Positions 1-10,420 are shown, numbered from the stretch's first letter. The stretch: 45,125 nucleotides of DNA from Gnetum montanum (GCA_015680685.1 MNCI01001492.1:405076-450200); one strand, 5' to 3'. The notes: generated by a model from the sequence alone, not told the origin. A program made the numbers and translations.

Positions 1-431
1 CTCAAACTAAGGAAGGACTCAAGGATTGCAAAGGGTGTGACTTCAAGGGAACTTGATGCTTTTGTGCTAGTCATTCACTTGGGTGCTTGGCTGTTTTCTT
101 CTTGAGTTTTCCTACCATTCCGATGTTACCCATTCTTCGGAAGCTAAGATAATAAAAATAAAGAAGTCTTTGCATGGTGTGGTCCCCACGCATAAAAATA
201 TAAAACAAAAAAAAAGAGAAAAAAGTGAGGATTCAAAGCACACCCCTCAGATGAAATAAAATTTGAGTTGCAAGCACTAGTTATGGAACCAAAGTGTTCC
301 CTCTAACTAAGGCCCTTCTCGCTTCCCATTCTCTCCTTTGTTTCGTCGGAATGGTGGTGGCTCTTTGAAGATGCATCCTTGTTATCCAAGTAGATGATTT
401 AGCCAAATGCATTGATGCGAAGTCACTAGAA

Positions 432-629
432 GTGGTTGGTTTGAGCCGAAGTTGGAATGAGATTCGCCAAGTCACATTAATCATAAAACACACAAGGGGT
501 TGTACACCACCTTGTTCTTGGGATTCCATTCCACTTCCCTTCTTTCCATCCTTCTCTCCATTGTTCACCTCATCGTCGGTTGTATCATTAGTATTTATTT
601 TGGTTGATGCATTGTTTTCTTTTTGGTAA
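432..629 (+). other. Possible env-like ORF remnant with a membrane segment
   Basis: A 65-codon sense frame whose last 26 or so residues are strongly hydrophobic (PSFSPLFTS..VVSLVFILVD) and end at a stop after LFSFW. The matching frame of element A (24347-24598, minus strand, 83 codons) ends with nearly the same residues and the same stop. It lies between pol and the 3' LTR, where Athila-type elements carry an env-like gene. The opposite strand is also open in both copies (281-670 minus; 24306-24590 plus), so which strand, if either, was coding is unresolved. Confidence 0.3.
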
Positions 630-702
630 ATTCTTCCTGTTAAGACTTTAACTCTTATTCCAAAGGACATTCCCTGAGCCTACAGACTCCTTGAATGTGG
701 GA

Positions 703-752
703 TTGTCAGGGCATTAAGGGCATGAGCCTGCCTTGGGGAGGATCCACTAACA
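703..752 (+). other. Conserved 3' noncoding motif, copy 1
   Basis: A box reading GGGCATTAAGGGCATGAGCC, then TGCCTTGGGGAGGATCCACT. Very similar boxes lie at 8300-8345 (+), 17007-17052 (+), 24229-24280 (-) and 45031-45084 (+), always in the 3' internal region of a related element and always in its sense orientation. It is the best conserved noncoding segment across copies that otherwise differ greatly. The function is unknown; a splice, packaging or replication signal is possible. Confidence 0.65.
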
Positions 753-1101
753 ATCCTATTTGGAACATTAGTTAACTTCGTTTCCTTAATATTTTTGCAA
801 TTAATTCTCATTTTTGTTCATTTCCATCTTGACATCCACTTCACTAATGCCATAGTTGTTCCTTTTTACCTATCTTTCTCACTCCTTTTCTTTCTCCATT
901 CTAACGCTATCGGAGGTTCGTGATTAGTCATGGGGGTACGGGGCTTGATTTTTTGATTTTTCTCCTAAGCCCCGAATTTTTTCGTTTCTCTTCCTAACCC
1001 CTACACCTTCGGTACTCATCAGTACCATATTCCCAGATCCATATCAGCCATACCACAACTTAACCAATGAACCTAAACCAAAGCAAGGTATTATTTACTT
1101 A

Positions 1102-1392
1102 ATGATTCAATTAACCTTGCTAATATATGATTGTGTTGTGTGTGTAGATGGCAATCATGCAACAACGGAATGGATCTGGTGCAAACACTTGGAATGGAGC
1201 AACGCTGAAGCAGCTGTGCAAGGAGTAGGATTGATAATGCGCTCACGGATGGACAAAGGAAGGCGCAATCTTGGCATTGGCAGCAGTAAGACTCTTCTCT
1301 CTTCTTCTCTTCTATTCTCTCTCCTATTTTCTCTCAGCTGCCAATTGTGGCCTGATGTCATTGTAATAAGGTGTTCCCCCTTGTTCTCATGA
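1102..1392 (+). other. Conserved overlapping short frames near the 3' LTR
   Basis: One sense frame contains CVDGNHATTEWIW...LEWSNAEAAVQG, recurring in element A (23672-23866, minus) as CVDGNHTTTDWIW...LEWSGAEAAMQG. A second frame, starting ATGGCAATC at 1149 just after a TGTGTGTAG, reads MAIMQQRNGSGANTWNGATL and recurs in A at 23665-23856. An antisense frame (1155-1472) is also open in both copies. A GTAAGA at about 1286 followed by TTTTCTCTCAG near 1336 looks intron-like. Conservation is clear; coding is not proven. Confidence 0.3.
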
Positions 1393-1559
1393 ATACCAGT
1401 TGTGTCAAGTCTTGTAATAAGGAACCATTCACATGTCATTCCATTAGTTCCATTCCCCCTCAATAATCCCATACCTACCTGATATCATTGTAAGGAACTC
1501 AAGGACGAGTTTTCATTTAGTCATGGGGGTATGATGAGACGTGACATGCATAGCGGCGC

Positions 1560-1656
1560 GATATCGCATCCCATGCGATATCGCGTACGTGATATCACGT
1601 CTTTCCCTGCGATATCGCGTACGCGATATCGTGGTCCACCACCATATCTATAAATA
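1560..1656 (+). promoter_or_regulatory. U3 promoter: five GATATC palindromes plus TATA box
   Basis: GATATC lies at 1560, 1577, 1591, 1611 and 1625 (spacings 17, 14, 20, 14), usually flanked by CG. The last two sit inside a 22-bp perfect palindrome at 1610-1631 centred on GTAC. TATAAATA follows at 1649-1656, so transcription would start near 1680. GATATC reads GATA on both strands; binding by GATA or Myb-like factors is a guess. The same five-site spacing is found in the 5' LTR of element A. Confidence 0.7.
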
Positions 1657-1735
1657 AGAGGTGACACTCCCTTCATTTCCCAATCTTGGCTAGAAGTAGC
1701 GAAGCTCNAATTTATTGCTTTCCTAGTGCGCACTA

Positions 1736-2095
1736 GTACGACTTGATTATGAGCATCTACGGATGTGTACGACTAATCAAGGAATCGGCTACTCGTCGCA
1801 ACGCGTGAGTATGACTTGAGTACGAGCATTGTGATTGCTTGGTAACCCAGTAGTGTATTCCAGGATCTACGCTTGGTAATCCCAGTAGTAGTCCAATGTG
1901 TATGGCTAGTTAAGGAATCGGCTACTCATCGCTAGGCTAGAACGTGTGATAAGTACGACTTGGCTACGAGCATCCACGGGTGTGTATGGTTGGCCAATGA
2001 ATCAACTACTTATCACACTTAGGCTAAATAGGTGCCTCAGTATGACCACTTCGAGCACTTGCGTTACGTGTGGTGATCCCAGTAATGATTAGCGT
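1736..2095 (+). repeat. Tandem subrepeats in the R-U5 part of the D LTR
   Basis: A block beginning GTACGACTTGAxTACGAGCAT and ending GGAATCGGCTACTCRTCGC recurs from 1736, 1809, 1953 and, weakly, 2040. The second copy contains an extra segment with two further TTGGTAAYCCCAGTAG repeats (1839-1890). The same TTGGTAATCCCAGTAG box occurs in the LTRs of B (about 13391 and 13425), its 3' copy (about 18335 and 18369) and C (about 36140-36178). Confidence 0.7.
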
Positions 2096-2435
2096 TTAGT
2101 AGCCACAGTTGCATAGTTCAAGGTGTGTCCGGTAAGTGGGAATGGATGCTGACGCTAGTTAATTTAGACTTAGGACATTAGTTAGAGTTAGTTAGTTTCT
2201 CAACCCTTTCCCTCATAGCTTAGGAGATAAACTAAAAAATACCAAAAAAATCAAATACCTCAGACTTGCTTAACCATACACCGTGACATATACAAGCAAG
2301 CCTGGGAAGACAACGAACGATTAACCCCAAGTGTTTCTTGTGGCATTAAGGCATTTAGTCTACAGAGTTTGACTGGATCATGTGTACACGCTCGTATTCG
2401 TATGGTTGAGTGTAGGGATACCTCGCCACTCATCA

Positions 2436-3631
2436 GTTAGGAATAACGTATTCTACAAAATTGTCTCTATTTGGTTAATCAAGAATGCCACTTAGTAAAC
2501 TCTAACAGCTAGACATGTTTATTTAGAAGTTAAACATATATTGACCACACATACATATCTTCTTGATGACTAGATTTTAAATATTAATGCCAAGACTATG
2601 TGGTTTCTTTGTAATCTTGACCATTATTTATTTCCCATAATTTGATGTTCTAGAATTTCAAAGATCCTATCCTCTAATCTCCATTCAAATCTATATACCA
2701 ATTCAAACTTAGCTTCTTTATAAAAGATTACACAACCATCCATGTTGTGGTTCCTATAATAGGCTAATCTATCTAGCTTAAAAGAACAACTTCCACAAGA
2801 ACCTTTCTATCCTAACTTTTTTAGATGCAGTTGGAATTGGTATAAGAATTCTCATGATAAGACTTCTTGTAAACATAATACATCAACATGCAAATCTTAT
2901 AACTCTGCTAAGATTTGTGGATGTTAATACTCATGCCAATTCAAAACCCATGATGGATGAAGTAGATGTTGTTTTTCACTAGCTAGAAATCTTATAAGCA
3001 CATTGTATGTGGCAACTTTCATTCTTGTTCTTAAATTATCTACAAGATCATTTCTCCTCATGGGTATCAAAAACCTTGATGGAATAAGATTATGATTCTT
3101 CATGATGTTCTACTACATGATTTGGTTGCAGGTTAAATTGATAAACATCTTGTTGATCATTTTGTTTCACAAATTGATTAATTTTTTTGTTTGGTAATAA
3201 TTAGCTACATTACTTGGACTTTGTAATAACATTTCTACCCTCCTTAACACACTGACTTTAATAGTATAAGTAATGACATAATAGGAGTTAGTGGTCTAAG
3301 ACTATCTATTTACGTAAGTCACATCTATTTTTAAGGTCTAAGATGATCCAAGCAGTTAGATCTATTAGTTCCAACAATTAAATTGTCAAGCATTATTAAT
3401 TAGTCTAAGTTATGGCCTCTTAAGGCATGATATAAGATATCACCTAATTATCAAATACTTGGATGATTAATAGAACCTCATCATTGAGTTTAGAAGATAG
3501 AAATATATTAGCAATAGCTATTCATATGTTAAAAATAAACATCAAATGTCCAAGTTATGCTAAAATTGAGCCTTTGAGGATCTTAATGTATCATATTGGA
3601 TAAGCATAAAAAACTAATTTTTGGAGCTCTA
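2436..3631. other. Unclassified AT-rich DNA flanking element D
   Basis: Begins with the presumed insertion site of D (GTTAG). No frame longer than about 60 codons, no LTR termini and no recognisable domain. Some plus-strand stretches (around 2760-3060) read as broken coding sequence, but I could not assign them. Probably an old transposon remnant. Confidence 0.4.
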
Positions 3632-3860
3632 TGGGATAGATTTGATTTTACCATTGTGTCTGAAAGATTGAAATATGCTAGGAACAACTCTTTGTTTGCT
3701 GACAAAGGCTTCAAGAATCAAAAGTTATGGCTTCAGAAGTTTAAAACTTTAGGCATTGAAAATCAGACTTCCTAAGAGGCCACCAAGCAAATTATTGCTC
3801 CAAGGCAAACATGATTAATTATAGACGTCCACTTTGCTACCACTCCATCAAATTTCTTTG
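3632..3860 (+). pseudogene. Decayed coding tract, family not recognised
   Basis: One plus-strand frame stays readable for about 75 codons with only two internal stops. It contains RFDFTIVSERLKYARNNSLF, a basic segment FKNQKLWLQKFKTLGIENQT and ATTPSNF. It looks like protein sequence rather than random AT-rich DNA, but I do not recognise the family. Upstream and downstream are low-complexity or shattered. Confidence 0.35.
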
Positions 3861-3995
3861 TTTGCTTTTTTTTCATGTTTTTATATTTAAACTTATTAGC
3901 CTTTATTTTTACATCTTATTTTTTAAAATTCTTGTCAATTGATGGAAATATTTAAATTTTCTTATCAATTAATGGAAATTTTTCTCAAAGTTGGA

Positions 3996-4370
3996 AGGTA
4001 GGAAATGATGCTGTCATCAATCATTGTCAGCTACTAGGGAAGGTAGGGAATTATGATGTCAACAATGGCTAAGGGATAAAGGGAATGATAGCATCGATGA
4101 TCATTGTTGACTACCAGAGAAAGCAGGGAATGACTACGCTAGTGGTGTTATCAATAACTATGGCTACTAAAACCTTCATGGTTTTTGTAGAAATAGTTAC
4201 AATGATGATGATAGTTGTGATGGAAAAAATAATAGTGGTGAAAATGATAAGAAAGATGACAACAAAGATGGTAGGCATAGTAGTAGCAAAAGTAGTATAG
4301 TGGAAGGAAAAAATGACAAGAAATGTCTTTTCAATTTTTTGCTTCATCGAAAATGGATGTTGCAAGGCCA
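3996..4370 (+). repeat. Low-complexity GAT-rich tract with an imperfect duplication
   Basis: A segment around 3996-4040 (GGAAATGATGCTGTCATCAA...TTGTCAGCTA) recurs imperfectly at about 4082-4125. From 4198 the strand is rich in GATGATGAT and GATAAGAAAGATGACAAC, encoding in one frame an Asp/Asn/Lys-rich string (NDDDSCDGKNNSGENDKKDD). The open frames on both strands here follow from this composition. A former acidic linker is possible. Confidence 0.4.
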
Positions 4371-4599
4371 CATGGGTGGTGGAGATTTTATGTTGGCTTG
4401 CTAACTATGGGTAAGCTATCCCTTATTGGTGGTGGCCTACTATAATTTCTTGTGGTAGCACAACAGCCATGTTGCACTACTAGGTCAACCATGATGACCC
4501 ATGGCAACCTACCCTACCCTACCCTAAGGCAAGGTAAAATTAATTTTTAATTTTTTATAACTTTATATATAATGATATGTCCACTTATAAATAACTAGA

Positions 4600-4690
4600 A
4601 AACTTGACCTAGTGGCTAACAAGTTGAGTTTTAAGAGTTGGGTTTAATAACTTGAAGGTTATTAGTTTGATCCCAAGCCCTAATTTTTAA
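4600..4690 (+). repeat. tRNA-derived SINE-like remnant
   Basis: TGACCTAGTGG (4605-4615) fits the polymerase III A box and GTTTGATCCC (4665-4674) fits the B box, 60 bp apart. The wording resembles the tRNA-like heads of plant SINEs. No terminal repeats or tail were identified, so this is a tentative partial copy. Confidence 0.4.
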
Positions 4691-5754
4691 CATTTGTTAC
4701 CAAAAGTAGTGTAAGAGTTACCTAGACCAATGTATCCTTGTAATTGATTCTCCTAATCACTAATATCCCTAAAATAATCTTATTAGTTGGTGAGGTCTAT
4801 GTTGAACTTTATGCTTATTTATTATTTTCATGAATCATTTCGGATGTAAGATGCATCTAATGATGGTCCATGACTCTTCCTAAGTCATGGATCCATGATT
4901 CATCATTGGATTGTAGTCAACCCTTGATTTTGATTGGCCCTTTAGGTCATGGTTTTCTATAATATCAAATGTAACATTCTTTTCCTAAATATCATGAAAA
5001 ATGTCAAATATATGTTACATTCAACATTATGTGTAAAGAAGGTAACGTGACAAACATCAAAGATATGTAACATTTGATATTATGCGTAAAGAAGATAACA
5101 AAGAAAATATAAAAGAAAAATAAGAGAAGAATGCTTTATTAATGTGAAAAAATGTATCTAGGTCATGCACTAAGGATTTCTTGGGGTTATCTTCATTCAA
5201 CATCTACCCCTTAGAGGCTATCTAGCACTTCCACCACAATTAGACCTATCATCAACTAGAAGTAATGGCTAGACATCTTCCTACCTACTTCACCTAACAC
5301 CTATTAGTCACCTTTATTAGCTTTGTAGCTCCATGTTGATATAATCTCTAATGCCTGGGTATAAATACCTTAATTCAAATCCCCAAAAGTCACCTTGAAA
5401 GATATGCCTATTATTACAATGCATCCTTTTGGGTCTTAACTATAACTTGCCCTTTTAGGTCTTGTTACAATAATTACAATACTACTTATAAAGATACACC
5501 ATATTTTTTATGTAGTAGTACCATTCAAGAATGGAGATGTGACATCTACAAGTGCACATAGTAGATCTTTCTATAATTCAAAAAAGATAGGTTAAATATC
5601 TAAGAGTCATATTAGTTAATCACTCATCATTGTCTTCTTGATCACATTCATAATTGGCTTACAATATATGGTTAAATGTGGTTAAGATATATAATTATTA
5701 ATTTTTTAATCCATATTGCTAAAAAGTAGAAAAGTCCTAAAAATGGTGGGTTTC
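4691..5754. other. Unclassified AT-rich DNA
   Basis: No open frame, repeat structure or domain could be supported. Short direct similarity between 4960-5050 and 5040-5100 (ATCAAATGTAACATT...GTGTAAAGAAGGTAAC against ATTTGATATTATGCGTAAAG) suggests a local duplication. The last part may be the eroded RNase H end of element G. Confidence 0.4.
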
Positions 5755-6950
5755 TTAACATTGAAGGTTGATGAAGAGCCACTCTCTAATCAGTTTCTAG
5801 ATGAACTACTTTTTGCAAAAGCCATATCAATTTTATCAAAAGTGGTCAAGCCATGTTACATTGAATATCTCACATATCTAACAATATAGGAGGTTTTACT
5901 AAATGAGACAAACATATAAAATAACAATTCCTACATCAAGTCAAGCACTACATAAAGACACAGAGAAACCTCTATAAATTTTACATAGATTGCTTGGTTT
6001 GTTGGTATATACCAAAGGAAATTTAGTCAAAAGACCTTGATGAAGGGCCTAATGGAGGCCACTATGCAAGAAGATGAATAGCTATCAAACTTCTTATGTT
6101 AAGATATTTTTGGTCTATAGTCTTCAGAGATGACTACTAATTTGCCAAATCTTGCAAGAGATGCCAATGAGATGATGGGACAACAATAAGATTTAAAGAA
6201 CCTTAATAGTAGATCCAACCATTAGAACATTTCATTTTTTGAAAATTAATTTTGAGTCCCATCACGTCCATGTTAACTGGAAAATTCTACATTATTATTA
6301 TCATCGAATATTGCACAAAATGGGTAGAAGTTGTCATAGTATCTAACTATATCACAATAGTAACTACGTGATTATTTAAATAATAAGTGATTAATAGGTT
6401 TTATATGCCCATAGTACTTATTTTGAATAATCATATCAATTTCACAAATGCCAACTTTAAAAAACTAATGCAACATTTAAAGGTTGAGTATAAATTGACA
6501 ACACTTTATTACCTCCAAGCTAACTATTAAGTCAAAGTAACTAATAGAGAAACTAAATACATCCTTATGAGAACTATTAGTAAGTATAAGAGGGATTAAA
6601 CTATAAGCTAAATGATGCTTTATGGGCTTATCACTTAATATAAAAACTTTCTATACCCTATTCCTCATACAAGTTAGTTTAAGTTACCTAAGTTACTCAT
6701 TCAAGTAGAACTCCATACATTAAATACAACATATGGGCTTAATATTGATCTTATTTTAGCATAGAAAGAATGCTTAATGAACCTCAATGTGTTAGACAAT
6801 AATCAAAGGATAACACTAATGTTAAATAAGGTTAATAGAGGGCATACTAAATAATGCCACAATGCTCCAGTTAGACATGTCAAATTCAAATCAATAGATA
6901 AGGTCTTATATTAGAATTTCATTCATATGCCATAAAACATAAAATTTCAA
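5755..6950 (+). pseudogene. Element G: ancient pol remnant (RNase H end and integrase)
   Basis: Reads as a heavily mutated version of element C 40990-42190. DEPLSNQFLDELLFA (about 5770) matches the linker before integrase. GPNGGHYARR (about 6048) and a later CKRC match the HHCC zinc-binding part. 6470-6560 aligns base by base with C 41725-41820 around the third catalytic residue, and TTTATGGGCTTATC (about 6620) matches TTTGGGCATACTGC. Stops and frameshifts are everywhere. The integrase would have joined element DNA to the host chromosome; this copy is dead. It is much older than A, B or C. Confidence 0.7.
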
Positions 6951-8676
6951 AAATTATGGGAGTAATAGTGTATTGTTCACTCTATGTTCAAATCTAGTAC
7001 CTTGCATATATATCATCTTCATTTCCCCAAAAAACTCATGCTAGTCAACACACAAAAAATAAAACAATTTAGGAAAACCAAAATAGCCAAGTACTTATCT
7101 TCAATCTTCATTTTTACTAAATTCCATTCCATCTTTTGTATCTCCCTCATGAATCTTAGTCATGGAAGAGATATCCATTCTAATTAAGTGTCTTTATGTA
7201 GATATTTTATGCCTTTTTTTTTACAATTTATTTCTAAGTTTTTGTATTTCTTTATAAATTTTCTCATTTCTTAATACATTTTTGTTACTTAATTTTTTCT
7301 AATTTTTCTATATATTTGATATTTTTCTTGACTTATTTCTTTTATGTAATGGATAATTTTAATACATTTGTTAATATAGTTGTCAATTTTGTGCAAGGAA
7401 CAATTTGATATTAGAATTATGTACTATGCTATCACATTGTTAAAGAAGTAAAAGTAGTAAGACCATAACTTCCATCCCTCCAATTCCATTAATAATAGAT
7501 CCTTATTATGGGAATGAGGAAATTTTTATTACTTTTCAAACTAAAAGTAATTCATGATCTTTAAGCATTGATGGAAGGAAAAAGACCCAAAATGATTGGA
7601 TAATGACATGACATCTAGAAGATTTTTTTTATTTTTTAGACCATCATCCCATGTTGATACACTACCACTTATGTTTTTCATTTCTCTTAAGAAATGTTAT
7701 GTCACTAGAAAGGCATGTGACTCATGCTCAAAGGTAGACCTATGGAAGGGGTAACAAATTAAATAATTAACTAAATTCTAAAGAAATTATTCTTGGGATA
7801 CCACTAGAAAGACATATGATCCATGGTTGAAGGTGCTCCTCTAACTAATGGCCAAGGTACATAACATAAGTATTAATGATTAATTAATTATTTCTCATAA
7901 CTCTAATGTGTGTTTATGAAATTTCCTTATTGAGTGGTGTTGTTTTGAATATGGTGATTAGTTGGTCTTAGGGTAGTGGGCCTAGGGTGACACAATGTGA
8001 TGTTAATACAAAAGATATGAACTTGGTTTAGAATGCAAATGAATAGTTATGGTTAATCATTTTAATCATGTTCTACACATAGGATCTGTTATAATCATTA
8101 TCAGGTATTGCATGTTCTATCTCCTCAGTTTCTTCTAAGTCCATGTCACATCATTATTTTATTTTAATTATGAATTTAATGATTTTGTATAACATATGAT
8201 AAGATTTAAGCATCAACAATTTTGCACATGTGCATTGAAATAAAGATATGATTTAGATTCAACTTCTTAAGTGTCCATGGATACTTATAACAGTGGCTAT
8301 ACAAGGGCATTATGCATAGGAGCCTACTTTAGGGAGGACCTACTTATATAACTTTCAAAAATCATGTCTAAGAATCAATATGACATTATTTAGGACATCA
8401 TGAACAATTAATTTATATTTATGCATTATTATGTCATTTACTTCTCTTTAAAGTTTTGCTAAAGTTTCATGAATCCTTCCTTAATCTTTCTATTTTTAAC
8501 CAAATTCAAACATTAAAATGAGGCATTTTGATCATTTCAAATCATTTCATGCATAAGCAAGACTCATCCTCTAGTTTGACATCCATTAGGAAGTCTTGGG
8601 ACTTACCAAATATAAGAAAATTAGGAAATTTTAAAAGAAAAATAAGAATTTTTTTATTTTTATTTTTTTGATTTTA
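6951..8676 (+). other. 3' noncoding region of element G
   Basis: This region follows the integrase remnant and aligns in patches with the 3' regions of B and C/D. 7690-7860 (ACTAGAAAGRCATRTGA..CATG.TYRAAGGT) matches 16455-16490 and 44590-44620. 8240-8345 matches B 16955-17052. A T-rich run at 7190-7380 corresponds to the T-rich stretch after pol in the other copies. No credible gene is present. Confidence 0.6.
8300..8345 (+). other. Conserved 3' noncoding motif, copy 2 (ancient element G)
   Basis: ACAAGGGCATTATGCATAGG then AGCCTACTTTAGGGAGGACC. It is closest to the B copy at 17007-17052, including the flanking TAGATT...TCCATGGA stretch upstream. Retention in such an old copy shows the box predates the split of these families. 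Confidence 0.6.
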
Positions 8677-9150
8677 GGGTTGATGATATTGTAGCTATGA
8701 TATCATAGGACCTATGATATTACAACTACGATGTCACATCTACAATATCATCCTAATGAAACACTATATATATGCATGATTCCTTAGCCAAATTTTCATG
8801 TTTTAGTTCAAATGCATGAACAGCTTTTACCATTTTCATAGCCTAGAGACTTCCAAGAGTCATAACTTATAAGAGAGCTCGATTTGAGTAATTTAAAAAC
8901 CTTAGAGCTCTTGGAGTTATGTTCTTTATCATGTAGAATTAGAAGAGAAAAATTTGAAAAATTTTCTAACACCTTGTTTTTAAGTGCACTAAGGTTAACA
9001 ACATAAAATAATAAAAGTTAAGGAACAATTAACTAATAAATGGATGAACTAGTTACCTTAGAGACTATGAAATGTCACCTTATGCTATTAATGTTATATT
9101 TTTCTAATTTTTGATCAAATCCAAAGGATTAGAAGGATCAAAATCATTAT
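8677..9150 (+). repeat. Ancient LTR remnant (3' of G and/or 5' of H)
   Basis: Starts near TTGATGATATTG after a weak polypurine stretch. It carries a 14-bp palindrome CTATGATATCATAG (about 8696-8709), two further GATATT/AATATC boxes and a TATATATA stretch near 8765. This is the U3 design of the younger LTRs. No clean 3' terminus could be found, so the end is arbitrary. It could close element G or open element H. Confidence 0.45.
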
Positions 9151-9199
9151 AAAAAATTCTTTGGAATGTTAATAATTGATCCTTGGTAATTATAAATGA

Positions 9200-10420
9200 T
9201 AGCTAAGAAAGTTTCTAAAGCTATTGGACCCTCACAACCATAGGAGAAAATACTAAGTGAAGAACATGCTAGAGGAAGAGAGAGAGAGAGAGTAAAAAAA
9301 CAACAATAACAATATTGCAAAAGACAATAACAGGAAGAATAAGAGGTCCAATCTAGGACTATATAACAACTAACACCTTAGATCTAGCAATACATAGAGG
9401 TAGAGGCATAAATCCCTCCTACTCTAGAAGTAAGAAGATAAATAATACTTTTCGATAAATGGGTTGAAACCATTAGAAACAAGTTCATTATGACCAAAGT
9501 GATTATTAAGCTTAACTTTGGATTGTTTCTAGAATTTTCATCATAACAGATACATGTATAGTTATAGGCTTCTCCATTCTGGCCAACAATTTCAACCAAT
9601 GAAAAATGGTTCCTTGGTAAAATGTACTATCTCTAGTGAAATAGGCACAAAAATTCTACAATTAAAATAAAGGGGTCCTATTGTCATATTTTATTGAGGT
9701 TATTACTATAATAATTGGATTGTCCAACATTTATATAGAGATAGTTGTGATGTCTACTTGTTCTCTTTATGACATTAGGAATATATGGGTGTAGAGAGCC
9801 TATGAAGATAAAAAAATGTTTGGAGACCTATCATTAGCCAAAAAGATATACTTTAAGATTGGGACATATCACGTCTATTCCACCAAGGACCTTAATAGGA
9901 TATTAACTTATGCAACAAGAGGAAGCATCATCTTGAATCAAAAGTATCCAACAAACATATCTCATCTTTCTTTCTTGGAGATTAAGAGGTGATTTGAAGA
10001 GAAGTAATTAAGTAAGCTTACACTTTCATTTTCTTGCTTAATCATGAAGCTATATAAATGGATAGGAATAGCTAGATACACTAATAATATGGTTAGAAGA
10101 GTTCTAAATACATCATGTGTAGAAATAACCAAACATGTACCAACCAAGAAGAAACAAGTAGAAACACTATCTAATAAAGAAGTAGCATAGATAATCACAT
10201 AAATAGCTATGATGACATCCATGCTAGCTGATCAGTAGCAAAGTCAACTTGACATGCAACCATGTAGATTGCAAGTGTTCATGCATAACTTGGTCAAATT
10301 CCTTATATTGGACCAGTTTGGAAATCTAAATAGCTAGACAATTGATTGATGATCATTGTCTATCAAATCACACTTACATGGCCCTAATAGGTATGATTAA
10401 CTATAAATAAGGTGTATGAT
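9200..10420 (+). pseudogene. Element H: decayed ORF of unrecognised family, 5' part
   Basis: From 9603 to about 10400 one frame (codons starting at multiples of 3) remains readable with scattered stops. Segments include GVLLSYFIEVITIIIGL, KIYFKIGTYHVYSTKDLNRI and ISHLSFLEIKR. An N-terminal piece at 9202-9300 (another frame) is basic and contains a GA microsatellite (9273-9292). The stops fall where CAA/CAG/CGA/TGG would fit, so the frame decayed mainly by point mutation. I do not recognise the protein. It sits where gag would be if 8677 is a 5' LTR, but lacks the gag motifs seen in A-C. Confidence 0.45.

Larger units (their letters stand above)
1..2435 (+). mobile_element. Element D: 3' part of an Athila-like Ty3/gypsy retrotransposon
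   Basis: The stretch runs from inside the 3' noncoding region of an LTR retrotransposon to the end of its 3' LTR. Positions 1-1530 match, in reverse complement, 23484-24983 of element A, and 82-800 match 44380-45125. A polypurine tract (TCATGGGGGTA, 1521-1531) abuts the LTR start TGATGAG at 1532, and the LTR ends CACTCATCA at 2435. The next five bases (GTTAG) would be the target duplication; its partner lies outside the window. Gag, pol and the 5' LTR are not visible. The Athila lineage is inferred from the better-preserved relatives A-C. Confidence 0.85.
1532..2435 (+). repeat. 3' LTR of element D (904 bp)
   Basis: Starts TGATGAGACG directly after the polypurine tract and ends GCCACTCATCA, the terminus seen in every related LTR here. 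U3 (1532 to about 1680) holds five GATATC palindromes and a TATAAATA box at 1649-1656. The R-U5 part carries tandem subrepeats. It aligns with the two LTRs of element A (reverse strand) over its whole length, and with those of B and C mainly in U5. An N at 1708 marks a join. TG...CA ends and an adjacent polypurine tract make this secure. Confidence 0.88.

Noticed and set aside
4085-4371. Two opposite short ORFs rich in Met/Val and Ile/Thr
   Set aside because: They arise from GATGAT-type low complexity; composition explains both strands.
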